Positions 34,022 to 42,071 of a DNA stretch of 64,000 nt are shown here, piece after piece (the stretch's first letter is position 1; the number at the start of each line of letters is the position of its first letter). Below the pieces are notes generated by a model that had not been told where the DNA came from, searched no databases, and saw nothing but the letters and a program-made list of their open reading frames with translations. The position numbers were made by a program, and so were the translations under genes. Source of the DNA: CBDCGV01 sp965216955 (lineage in GTDB: Bacteria; Bacteroidota; Bacteroidia; Chitinophagales; JADIYW01); assembly GCA_965216955.1 (NCBI GenBank), contig CBDCGV010000018.1, positions 496,001-560,000 on the forward strand, given 5' to 3'.

Positions 34022-35362
34022 ATGAAAATAATTATTGCAGGTACAGGAGAAGTTGGATTCCATTTGGCTAAAATGTTATCTACCGAAGCCCAGGATATAT
34101 ACCTTATAGACCAAGATCCCGAGAGATTAAGATATGCGGATAATCACTTAGATGTTATTACATTAAAAGGTGATGCTACCTCATTAAAAATATTGGAAGA
34201 AGCCAATGTTTCTAAGGCGGATATGCTTATTTCAGTGACCTCACATCAGGAATCCAATATTCTTGCTGCTATCTTAGGAAAAAAACTTGGAGCTAAGAAA
34301 ACCATTGCAAGGATTAAAAACTATGAGTATCTAACCCGAAAACATAAAATTGATTTTTCTGAACTTGGTATTGATGCGCTTTTCTCTGCAAGAGATTTAG
34401 CCTCAAAGGAAATCGTAAGACTAGTTGAACAATCTGCCCTCACCGATAATTTTGAATTTTCAGATGGTTTATTGTCTCTAATTGGTATTACATTAAACAA
34501 TCGCTCTCCTTTAATTGATCACTCTATCAATCAAACGCAGCATTTGAACGAAGGAATGACTTTTATGCCAGCAGCCATTTTAAGAGATAATAAAACAATT
34601 ATACCTCGAGGCTCTACAACTTTCAAAAAAGGAGATCACGTATATTTTGTAACCAAAAAGGATACTATTGATTATATACTTAAAATATGCGGTAAAGAAA
34701 AAATCAACATTAAAAACATAATGATTTTAGGAGGCAGTATGATTGGAGCTTTAGCAGCAGAAATGTTGCAAGACAAGTACCATGTAAAGCTGGTTGAAAA
34801 AAATAAAGACCGTTGTATAGAATTATTGGAAACACTTCCTCAAACATTAATTATCAATTCAGACGGAAGAGAAGTTGAAGCACTTGAGGATGAAGATCTT
34901 AGTGAAATGGATGCCTTTATTTCTGTTACGGGAGATTCTGAGACCAATATTATATCTTGCCTTGTGGCTAAAAACCATGGGGTTAAAAAGACCATTGCCT
35001 CTGTAGAAAATATTGACTATATCAATTTATCTCAGAATATTGGTGTAGATACACTTATCAATAAAAAATTAATTGCAGCAAATAATATTTTTAGGTATTT
35101 AAGAAAAGGTGAAGTTGAAAATATTGCTTCTTTACATGGTGTAAATGCAGAAATTATAGAATTTACAGTACAGGAAAAGACTAAAATCACAAAAAAGCAA
35201 ATTAAAGATTTAAAATTCCCGAAATCTGCAATAATCGGGGGAATTATCAGAGACGGAGAGCCTATTATACCTTCGGGGGAATTTCATGTAAAGCCATATG
35301 ACCATGTGGTAGTCATTACCTTTGAAGAAGCTATTCGCGAAGTCGAAGAATTTTTCAAGTGA
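34022..35362 (+). CDS. trkA: Trk potassium uptake regulator TrkA
   Basis: A 446-residue protein with two RCK units. Each has a Rossmann NAD-binding domain (MKIIIAGTGEVGFHLAKML at 1-19; IMILGGSMIGALAAEML in the second half) followed by a TrkA-C domain (ending HVYFVTKKDTI and HVVVITFEEAI). It binds NAD(H) or ATP in the cytoplasm and gates TrkH. The end overlaps the trkH start by four bases (GTGA), so the two subunits are made together. Confidence 0.94.
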   Translation: MKIIIAGTGEVGFHLAKMLSTEAQDIYLIDQDPERLRYADNHLDVITLKGDATSLKILEEANVSKADMLISVTSHQESNILAAILGKKLGAKKTIARIKNYEYLTRKHKIDFSELGIDALFSARDLASKEIVRLVEQSALTDNFEFSDGLLSLIGITLNNRSPLIDHSINQTQHLNEGMTFMPAAILRDNKTIIPRGSTTFKKGDHVYFVTKKDTIDYILKICGKEKINIKNIMILGGSMIGALAAEMLQDKYHVKLVEKNKDRCIELLETLPQTLIINSDGREVEALEDEDLSEMDAFISVTGDSETNIISCLVAKNHGVKKTIASVENIDYINLSQNIGVDTLINKKLIAANNIFRYLRKGEVENIASLHGVNAEIIEFTVQEKTKITKKQIKDLKFPKSAIIGGIIRDGEPIIPSGEFHVKPYDHVVVITFEEAIREVEEFFK

Positions 35363-36813
35363 TTAGGTATATACCCATATTATATATATTAGGAATCTTA
35401 CTAATGATTGGTGGGGCTTTTATGTTATTAGGGATTCCCTTTTCAATATATTTTAAAAGCAATGACCTAATACCACTGCTAGCTGCAGGCGCAACTACCA
35501 TTTTTTTTGGTTTTATTATGTGGTTAAGCACTAAAAATGCAGAGCGATCAAAAATAAAAAAGCGTGAAGCATTTTTAATTGTAGGTCTTTCTTACTTTGG
35601 GATGTCTCTTTTTGGCATGCTCCCATATCTGTTCTCAGGTGCCATTCCTAATGTAACAAACGCTTTTTTTGAATCTGTTTCAGGAATTACCACAACAGGA
35701 GCCTCTATTCTTAACGATATAGAAGCTTGCCCCCCTGGTATTTTATTCTGGAGAAGTATAACCCAATGGCTTGGTGGTATGGGAATTATTCTCTTAACCA
35801 TAGCAATACTCCCCTACTTTGGAATAGGCGGAATGGAGTTATTTGTAGCTGAAGTTCCAGGACCTACTAAAGAAAAACTACATCCCCGGATCAATGAAAC
35901 AGCTAAACGGTTATGGTATATTTATTTGGCACTAACAGGCATCCTCACAGTTCTTTTATTTATTGAAGGCATGTCTTTTTTTGATGCTATCAATCACGCT
36001 TTAACCACAACTTCCTCTGGAGGGTATAGCACTAAACAAGCAAGCATTGGTCATTTTGATGATCCTATTATCCATTACACCATCATTCTATTTATGTTCC
36101 TTGCAGGAACTAACTTTACGTTGATCTATTTTGGTTTTAAAGGGCGTTTCAAAGACATTTTTAATAACGAAGAATTTAGATTCTATCTTTCAATCGTGGC
36201 AATACTAACACTTATAGTTTCTACTCTTGTTGTTTTAAATCTAGCTAAACCCATCGAACCAACAATAAGACATGTTTTGTTTTCCATTGTTTCCTTATTA
36301 ACAACAACAGGATATGCTACAGTAGATTACACCAAATGGTTTCCCTTCATTACCTTGATCTTTTTTGCATTATTGTTTTTGGGAGGTTCAGCTGGATCAA
36401 CTAGCGGTGGAGTTAAATTGGTAAGACATCTTATGTTGCTTAAAAACAGCGTTATGGAGTTCAAAAGGATATTACACCCAAGGGCAATAATTCCTGTAAG
36501 ATATAATAAGCATGTAGTTGATCAGCAATTGATATATAATATCCTGGCTTTTTTTGTTGCATATATGGTAATATTTGGGCTAAGCTCATTAATAATGGCC
36601 TCTATGGGCATAGATCTTTTATCTGCAATGAGTGCAGTAGCGACTTCGATTGGTAATGTTGGGCCAGGAATTGACAGTGTTGGTCCATCAGAAAATTTCA
36701 ATAATATTCCCGCCTTAGGAAAATGGTATTTAGGTTTTTTAATGATCCTTGGGAGGTTGGAGTTATTTACAATTCTCATCATATTTACTCCTTTCTTTTG
36801 GAAAAGAAACTAA
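35359..36813 (+). CDS. trkH: Trk potassium uptake membrane subunit TrkH
   Basis: A 484-residue membrane protein with about ten to eleven helices and four pore repeats: SGITTTGAS, TTTSSGGYSTK, TTTGYATVDY and a last, more divergent ATSIGNVGPG. GSAGSTSGGVKLVR is a well-kept cytoplasmic loop. It imports K+ down the membrane potential together with TrkA. The start is GTG 35359, overlapping the trkA stop; no ATG is close before the first helix. Confidence 0.94.
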   Translation: MIRYIPILYILGILLMIGGAFMLLGIPFSIYFKSNDLIPLLAAGATTIFFGFIMWLSTKNAERSKIKKREAFLIVGLSYFGMSLFGMLPYLFSGAIPNVTNAFFESVSGITTTGASILNDIEACPPGILFWRSITQWLGGMGIILLTIAILPYFGIGGMELFVAEVPGPTKEKLHPRINETAKRLWYIYLALTGILTVLLFIEGMSFFDAINHALTTTSSGGYSTKQASIGHFDDPIIHYTIILFMFLAGTNFTLIYFGFKGRFKDIFNNEEFRFYLSIVAILTLIVSTLVVLNLAKPIEPTIRHVLFSIVSLLTTTGYATVDYTKWFPFITLIFFALLFLGGSAGSTSGGVKLVRHLMLLKNSVMEFKRILHPRAIIPVRYNKHVVDQQLIYNILAFFVAYMVIFGLSSLIMASMGIDLLSAMSAVATSIGNVGPGIDSVGPSENFNNIPALGKWYLGFLMILGRLELFTILIIFTPFFWKRN

Positions 36814-36904
36814 TTGTGGATTTTTCTGTTTTGTAAACCATACAGAGCAACTTAATTTTGAGACATATAGAACTTTATATTACTTATAAATAATTAGATT
36901 AATA

Positions 36905-37465
36905 ATGGCTGCAATAAATACCATTTCAATACCTCTAGGCTTTAAAGCTCCAGATTTCACTCTACTAGATACTGTTTCTGGAGAAAAAAAATCATTAAAT
37001 GATTTAAAAGGTGATAAGGCCACTGTAATGATGTTTATTTGCAATCATTGCCCCTATGTATTGCACATCAATGATGAATTAGTAAAAGTGGCTAATGCGT
37101 ATATAGAAAAAGGAATTGGGTTTATCGCGATAAGTAGTAATGATGTTATTCGTTATCCTCAAGATGCTCCTGAAAGAATGCAACAACAAGCAGCAATCTT
37201 AAATTATCCTTTTCCTTATCTATACGATGAAAGTCAAGAAGTAGCAAAAGCTTATAAAGCAGCTTGTACACCAGATTTTAGCATTTTTGACAATCATCTC
37301 AATTGTGTTTACAGAGGACAGTTCGATGGTTCAAATCATAAAAATGACCTTCCTGTTACAGGCATAGAGTTAAGAAATGCTTTAGATGCTATTCTAGAGA
37401 ATAAAGCCATTCCAGCTCCTCAGAAACCAAGTTTGGGCTGCAGTATAAAATGGAAAGAAAACTAA
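36905..37465 (+). CDS. Thioredoxin-like (AhpC/TSA-type) protein
   Basis: A 186-residue protein with the thioredoxin/peroxiredoxin fold: GFKAPDFTLLDTVSGEKKSLNDLKGDKATVMMFICNHCPYV. The redox pair is Cys46-x-x-Cys49 (CNHC); a further Cys in KAACTPDF fits the resolving position of this group. No signal peptide, so cytoplasmic. It may reduce or guard against peroxides. It is 3 bases before the eIF2B-like gene, so co-transcribed. The 90 bases upstream are AT-rich with no clear promoter. Confidence 0.85.
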   Translation: MAAINTISIPLGFKAPDFTLLDTVSGEKKSLNDLKGDKATVMMFICNHCPYVLHINDELVKVANAYIEKGIGFIAISSNDVIRYPQDAPERMQQQAAILNYPFPYLYDESQEVAKAYKAACTPDFSIFDNHLNCVYRGQFDGSNHKNDLPVTGIELRNALDAILENKAIPAPQKPSLGCSIKWKEN

Positions 37466-37468
37466 ACC

Positions 37469-38386
37469 ATGGATTTCTTCCAACAAATAAAAGAGTCTTT
37501 AGGTGTCAATAAAATTGTTGAACCCGTTAATCAACTGAATAAACTTGTAAAAACATTAGATTCTTTGAGAAGCTTACTTACAGATAATCGAGTTTCTCAA
37601 ACCGTCAAAGAACAAATTCGTGTATTAATGTCTTTGATAAAAACTCGACCCAACATCAGTTCTATTAACCATTACATCAACCATTTTTTACTTCAATTAG
37701 ATACTGAAAATCAATTACCTGTATTAAAGGAGTTATTGGAAGTATATCAAGATCGATGGAAAAATATCGATCGTAAAACGGCAGAAACGACCTTCAATCA
37801 ATTAAAATTTGACAATGAACCGATTGTTCTTTTTCATCACAATGATCAATCACTTATTGCGCTTCTGGAACTGATTAATGTAAATCAAAAAACAATTAAA
37901 ATAGTTCAAACAAAAGGAGGCTCAAATAACACAGGGAAAGAACAAGCTAAAAAAATCATTAGTAAAGACCATGAGGTCAAATTTATTGACGACACCCTTC
38001 TTGGGCATATGATGCCCAATATAGATTACGTTTTGTTGGGAGCAGAAATAGTAATGCATAATGGTTTTATTACTAAATCAGGTGGGCATTCCATTGCCGC
38101 TATTGCCAATTTCTACAAAAGGCCAGTTTATGTGATGGCAGATACCAGAAAAATATTAAACAAAAAGTACTTTCCTCTAAAAGTGGTAGAAACATTAATT
38201 GGAGAAACCAGCGGCTCTACTTCTAGGGTATGGAAAAATGCTCCTAAAAATGCTCATATCAATAATTTAACTCGAGAAGAAGTGCCTAATTACCTTGTAG
38301 AACAATTCTTTTTAGAAAATGGTACGTTTACCCCAGATGAATTAAAGGCTCAAATTGACAAAATTACAGTTGCTAGATTTATATAA
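37469..38386 (+). CDS. eIF-2B alpha/beta/delta-like protein
   Basis: A 305-residue protein. Residues 1-110 are helical. The C-terminal part has KIVQTKGGSNNTGKEQ, VLLGAEIVMHNGFITKSGGHSIAAIANFYKRPVYVMADTRK, which is the pattern of the eIF-2B / ribose-1,5-bisphosphate isomerase / MtnA fold (sugar-phosphate binding). Bacteria lack eIF2B as such, so a sugar-phosphate isomerase-like role is possible, but the MtnA hallmark is not seen. It is paired with a thioredoxin-like protein. The annotation is at family level only. Confidence 0.65.
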   Translation: MDFFQQIKESLGVNKIVEPVNQLNKLVKTLDSLRSLLTDNRVSQTVKEQIRVLMSLIKTRPNISSINHYINHFLLQLDTENQLPVLKELLEVYQDRWKNIDRKTAETTFNQLKFDNEPIVLFHHNDQSLIALLELINVNQKTIKIVQTKGGSNNTGKEQAKKIISKDHEVKFIDDTLLGHMMPNIDYVLLGAEIVMHNGFITKSGGHSIAAIANFYKRPVYVMADTRKILNKKYFPLKVVETLIGETSGSTSRVWKNAPKNAHINNLTREEVPNYLVEQFFLENGTFTPDELKAQIDKITVARFI

Positions 38387-38448
38387 TCTGCAAAACAGCT
38401 AACTAACATATTGAGGAAAACTTTCTTTCCATTAATTAAACCCTATAA

Positions 38449-38456
38449 TAACTTTG
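38449..38456 (+). promoter_or_regulatory. Candidate -7 box of the exbB-exbD-tonB operon
   Basis: TAACTTTG is an exact TAnnTTTG match 35 bases before the exbB ATG. A dyad with 7-base arms (TTTGTCT at 38457-38463, AGACAAA at 38476-38482) lies just after it and could be an operator. The -33 element is not clear. Confidence 0.4.
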
Positions 38457-38491
38457 TTTGTCTAACCGTTAAGTAAGACAAATTTCAAATT

Positions 38492-39169
38492 ATGAATTTT
38501 ACATTATTGCAAGCGACAACCGAAGTTGCAGAAGAAACTGGGAACCAAATATTTAGCATTTTAGAACTGGTAATGAAAGGTGGGATTGTATTGATTCCTA
38601 TCGCCATTCTTTCAATCGTCGCTATATATATATTTGTTGAAAGGTACCTAACTATTAAAAAAGCGGCTAAAATAGACGATAAGTTTATGCTAAACATAAA
38701 AGACTATGTTGCCAATGGAAATATTGAGGCAGCTAAAACGCTTGCTAAGACTACAGATTCCCCAATAGCCAGAATGATAGAAAAAGGAGTAATTCGTATT
38801 GGGAAACCTTTACAAGACATTAGCACCTCCATAGAAAATGTAGGAAAGCTTGAAATCTATAAATTAGAGAAGAAATTGGCTACGTTAGCAACTATTGCAG
38901 GGGCAGCTCCAATGCTCGGTTTTTTAGGAACGGTAACAGGTATGATCAGAGCTTTCTACAATATGTCGCAAGCAGGGAACAATATCAATCCAGGAGATCT
39001 CGCGGGAGGAATCTATGAAGCTATGGTAACAACTGCAGCTGGTTTAGCCGTTGGAATTATTGCCTATGTATGCTATAATCTTCTTGTAAGTATGGTAGAA
39101 AAAGTGGTGCATCAAATGGAAAGTAATTCAGTAGATTTTATTGATTTACTTCAGGAACCAGTAAAATAA
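38492..39169 (+). CDS. exbB: MotA/TolQ/ExbB proton channel
   Basis: A 225-residue protein with three membrane helices (about residues 28-49, 130-150, 174-195) and a cytoplasmic loop between the first two. ATIAGAAPMLGFLGTVTGMIRAF and YEAMVTTAAGLAVGIIAYVCYN are the conserved ExbB/TolQ pore helices. With ExbD it uses the proton gradient to energise TonB. First gene of a three-gene operon with exbD (20-base gap) and a TonB-like gene. TolQ is the other possible name; the downstream C-terminal TonB domain favours the TonB system or a Tol-like hybrid. Confidence 0.9.
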   Translation: MNFTLLQATTEVAEETGNQIFSILELVMKGGIVLIPIAILSIVAIYIFVERYLTIKKAAKIDDKFMLNIKDYVANGNIEAAKTLAKTTDSPIARMIEKGVIRIGKPLQDISTSIENVGKLEIYKLEKKLATLATIAGAAPMLGFLGTVTGMIRAFYNMSQAGNNINPGDLAGGIYEAMVTTAAGLAVGIIAYVCYNLLVSMVEKVVHQMESNSVDFIDLLQEPVK

Positions 39170-39188
39170 TAGCCTAAATAAAATAAAT

Positions 39189-39581
39189 ATGGCAATAAAG
39201 ACAAGAAATAAAGTAAGCCCTGCATTTAGTATGTCATCATTGACAGACATTATTTTTTTACTGTTAATCTTCTTTATGTTAACCTCAACATTAGTGTCTC
39301 CAAATGCATTGAATTTGCTACTTCCTTCTTCAAATAGCCAGACCCAGGCAACCCAAACGGTATCTGTAAGCATCAATAAACATAAAGAGTATTTTGTAGG
39401 AACAAGAAGAGTCCCTTTATCACAAATTGGCGCTGTGCTAAGAAAAGAATTGAAAGGGCAAGCAGAAGCTACGGTTGTATTAAATGCAGACAAATCAGTT
39501 CCTATTGAAAATATTGTAAAAGTGATGAATGTCGCTAATGATTTAGGAGTAAAAATGATTCTGGCGACCAAACCGGAATAA
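39189..39581 (+). CDS. exbD: ExbD/TolR biopolymer transport protein
   Basis: A 130-residue protein with one membrane helix near the N-terminus: SMSSLTDIIFLLLIFFMLTSTLV, containing the conserved proton-relay Asp just before the helix. The remaining 90 residues are the periplasmic domain with NADKSVPIENIVKVMNVANDLGVKMILATKPE. It partners the ExbB channel. The TonB-like gene begins 5 bases after its stop. Confidence 0.9.
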   Translation: MAIKTRNKVSPAFSMSSLTDIIFLLLIFFMLTSTLVSPNALNLLLPSSNSQTQATQTVSVSINKHKEYFVGTRRVPLSQIGAVLRKELKGQAEATVVLNADKSVPIENIVKVMNVANDLGVKMILATKPE

Positions 39582-39585
39582 TTAT

Positions 39586-40572
39586 ATGTCGCAATACTTA
39601 ACACATAAAACGCAAAAAGAAAAAGAGAATGAACGCAAGGGAATGATCATTTCCATTGTAATACATTCGTTATTACTTTTATTAATGCTATTTTATGTAA
39701 TAAAACCTCCCGAAGAGCTTCCTACACAAGAAGGTGTATTAATAGATTTTGGAAACTCAAAAACTGGTAAAGGAGACAATAACACTAATTTGGAACAAAT
39801 TGCAGAAGCAAGGCAAACACAACCTGAAGTCCAAGAAGAAATTGTTGAAGAAACAGTTCCTGAAACATCCACACCTCCTCCGCCCACAGAAACAGCTACT
39901 AATCCAGAAGTAATAGATGATGCAGTGACACAAAATATAGAAGAAGCTCCTTCTGTAACACCCGACCCACAGCCCACCGCAGAAGAAATTGCTGAACAAA
40001 AGCGCAAAGCAGAAGAAGCAAGAATACAAAGAGAACTTGAAGAGCAAAGACGAATAGAAGAAGAAAAGAGACGTATTGAGGAAGAAAAGAAAAGACTCGC
40101 CGAAGAAGAACGCAAAAGAAAGGAAGCGGAGGCACAGGCTCTAAAAGATCAACTAGATCAAGCATTTAAGAATAGTGGTAACGGAAGTGGCCAAGAAGGT
40201 GAAGGTGAAAACACCCCTGGTGGAAACCAAGGTGTATTAGATGGAACGCCAGGAGCACCCCATAATGATGGTAACTCAAGTACAGGTTTAGGAGATAGTG
40301 GTATAGGTTACGATTTAGCAGGTCGAAAAATGATCAAATCACCAGATATAAGTGACGCTTCCCAAAAAGTAGGAAAAGTAGCTGTTAAAATAAGAGTAGA
40401 TAGAAATGGGAATGTTATCTCTGCTCAATATACCGCAAAGGGGTCAACGACAACAGATGCATATCTAATAAGAAAAGCCGAGCAAGCTGCACTGAAAGCA
40501 AAATTCAACAGTAATTTTAATGCTAAGGAAGTACAGTTTGGAACAATCACCTTTACTTTTAAGGTGCAATAG
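39586..40572 (+). CDS. TonB/TolA-like energy transducer
   Basis: A 328-residue protein with one N-terminal membrane helix (residues 20-40, IISIVIHSLLLLLMLFYVI), a Pro/Thr/Glu-rich stretch (ETSTPPPPTETA), a long charged coiled coil (about 125-190, repeated EEKRRIEEEKKRLAEEE), a Gly/Asn-rich linker, and a C-terminal TonB-type beta domain (VAVKIRVDRNGNVISAQYTAKGSTTTDAYLIRKAEQAALKAKF). The coiled coil is a TolA feature, the C-terminus is TonB-like. It would transmit energy from ExbBD across the periplasm. Whether it serves TonB receptors or Tol-Pal is open; no TolB or Pal gene is near. Confidence 0.87.
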   Translation: MSQYLTHKTQKEKENERKGMIISIVIHSLLLLLMLFYVIKPPEELPTQEGVLIDFGNSKTGKGDNNTNLEQIAEARQTQPEVQEEIVEETVPETSTPPPPTETATNPEVIDDAVTQNIEEAPSVTPDPQPTAEEIAEQKRKAEEARIQRELEEQRRIEEEKRRIEEEKKRLAEEERKRKEAEAQALKDQLDQAFKNSGNGSGQEGEGENTPGGNQGVLDGTPGAPHNDGNSSTGLGDSGIGYDLAGRKMIKSPDISDASQKVGKVAVKIRVDRNGNVISAQYTAKGSTTTDAYLIRKAEQAALKAKFNSNFNAKEVQFGTITFTFKVQ

Positions 40573-40659
40573 ACTCTTTCTTAACAACAACAACCACTTC
40601 TTCTCTTAATCTTAATAATACCTCTACACCTTCTTAAAAAAACTATTTTAGGTTCTTGC

Positions 40660-40667
40660 TACCTTTG
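40660..40667 (+). promoter_or_regulatory. Candidate -7 box of folC
   Basis: TACCTTTG is an exact TAnnTTTG match 20 bases before the folC ATG. It overlaps a short dyad, TTTGTC (40664-40669) and GACAAA (40675-40680). No TTG at the normal distance is seen. Confidence 0.4.
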
Positions 40668-40687
40668 TCAACGAGACAAACGAATAC

Positions 40688-41989
40688 ATGACTTATCAGG
40701 AAGCTATAGATTTTTTGTACAAGCAATTGCCCATGTATCAGAATGAAGGCAAAACTGCTTTTAAGAAGGATTTATCGAATATTCAAACGTTATGCAGGTT
40801 TCTTGGAAGTCCGCATTTAGAATTTAAATCAATACATATTGCCGGCACCAATGGCAAGGGTTCTGTTGCACATATGTTGGCTTCTGTATTTCAAGAATCT
40901 GGCTATAAAACAGGATTATACACCTCTCCTCACCTATTAGATTTTAGAGAACGAATCAAAATTGATGGGAAGCTCATAGGTCAAAATGATGTTTCCACTT
41001 TTATTGAGAAAATAAAGCCCCTCTTAAATGATATCCAACCATCTTTTTTTGAAATAACCGTAGCACTGGCATTTAGCTATTTTGCAAAAGAAAAAGTGGA
41101 TGTCGCAATTATCGAAACCGGATTGGGAGGTCGTTTAGATAGTACTAATATATTGCTCCCTGAATTATCAATTATAACAAACATAGGTTTAGACCATCAA
41201 AATATGTTGGGCAATACTTTAGTGGAAATTGCCTATGAAAAAGCTGGTATCATAAAAAAGAAAACACCTGTACTTATTGGTGATTATAAAAAATCAACGG
41301 CCCCAACCTTTAAAGAAATTGCAAAAGCAAAAAAAGCAAAACTTTATTTTAAAAGAGACTTGTATTCAAGCAATAACAAAATTGATAGCAACGGCAATTG
41401 CACAATAGTTAAACAAAAGAATCAAAAGAAAATAAAAGTCAAAATGCCATTTTCTGCAGCTTATCAAATAAAAAATATTAGAACAGTGTTTGCTGCTATT
41501 GACATTTATAACGCTTCAAACAAAAAAAAGATTAATACAAAAAAGATAATTAGAGGAATTGAAAAAGTTTATTCAAATACAAAGCTTTATGGAAGGTGGC
41601 AAACCATTAGTACTACCCCGAGGGTAATTATTGATGGGGCCCATAATGCTGAAGGGGTTGAGCTTATTTTAAGAGAATTAAAAAAGGAAACCTACAAAAA
41701 TCTATTTATTATATATGGATGTGTAAAAGACAAACCTTTTGAGCGTATTATTGATATACTACCCCAAAATGCCATTTATTGTTTCACTGAACCAACAGTT
41801 CAAAGAAAACAATCCGCAAAAAAAATATTTGAATATGCTTCTAAAAACTTACCCACCGCAACATATATTCCAAATGTAGGTGAAGCTGTAGATCAAACCT
41901 TAAATAAAATGGGAAGCGATGACCTACTTATTGTATTTGGAAGTCTTTTCTTAGTAGCTGATTTACTGAGGATAAGACATGATGATTAA
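40688..41989 (+). CDS. folC: Folylpolyglutamate synthase / dihydrofolate synthase
   Basis: A 433-residue Mur-ligase-family enzyme. IHIAGTNGKGSVAHMLASVFQESGYKTGLYTSPHL contains the P-loop GTNGKGS and the family-specific SPHL. ETGLGGRLDSTN, ITNIGLDHQNMLGNT and IIDGAHNAEGV follow in order. It adds glutamate to dihydropteroate and folates. It is alone between the TonB operon and the second sulfatase gene, with 115- and 82-base flanks lacking clear terminators. Confidence 0.94.
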   Translation: MTYQEAIDFLYKQLPMYQNEGKTAFKKDLSNIQTLCRFLGSPHLEFKSIHIAGTNGKGSVAHMLASVFQESGYKTGLYTSPHLLDFRERIKIDGKLIGQNDVSTFIEKIKPLLNDIQPSFFEITVALAFSYFAKEKVDVAIIETGLGGRLDSTNILLPELSIITNIGLDHQNMLGNTLVEIAYEKAGIIKKKTPVLIGDYKKSTAPTFKEIAKAKKAKLYFKRDLYSSNNKIDSNGNCTIVKQKNQKKIKVKMPFSAAYQIKNIRTVFAAIDIYNASNKKKINTKKIIRGIEKVYSNTKLYGRWQTISTTPRVIIDGAHNAEGVELILRELKKETYKNLFIIYGCVKDKPFERIIDILPQNAIYCFTEPTVQRKQSAKKIFEYASKNLPTATYIPNVGEAVDQTLNKMGSDDLLIVFGSLFLVADLLRIRHDD

Positions 41990-42071
41990 TATTTAACTAT
42001 TTCTTTTATTACTCTATATTAGTTTTCTTATTTTAAAAAAAGCGATTTATTCAAATCTAATATTAAAGTAA

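Noticed and set aside
39146..39604. 152-codon open frame on the minus strand
   Set aside because: Antisense to exbD, a clear family member; no recognisable features of its own.
39693..40115. Ser-rich 140-codon frame on the minus strand
   Set aside because: Mirror image of the Glu/Arg-rich coiled coil in the TonB-like gene; composition is a by-product of codon complement.
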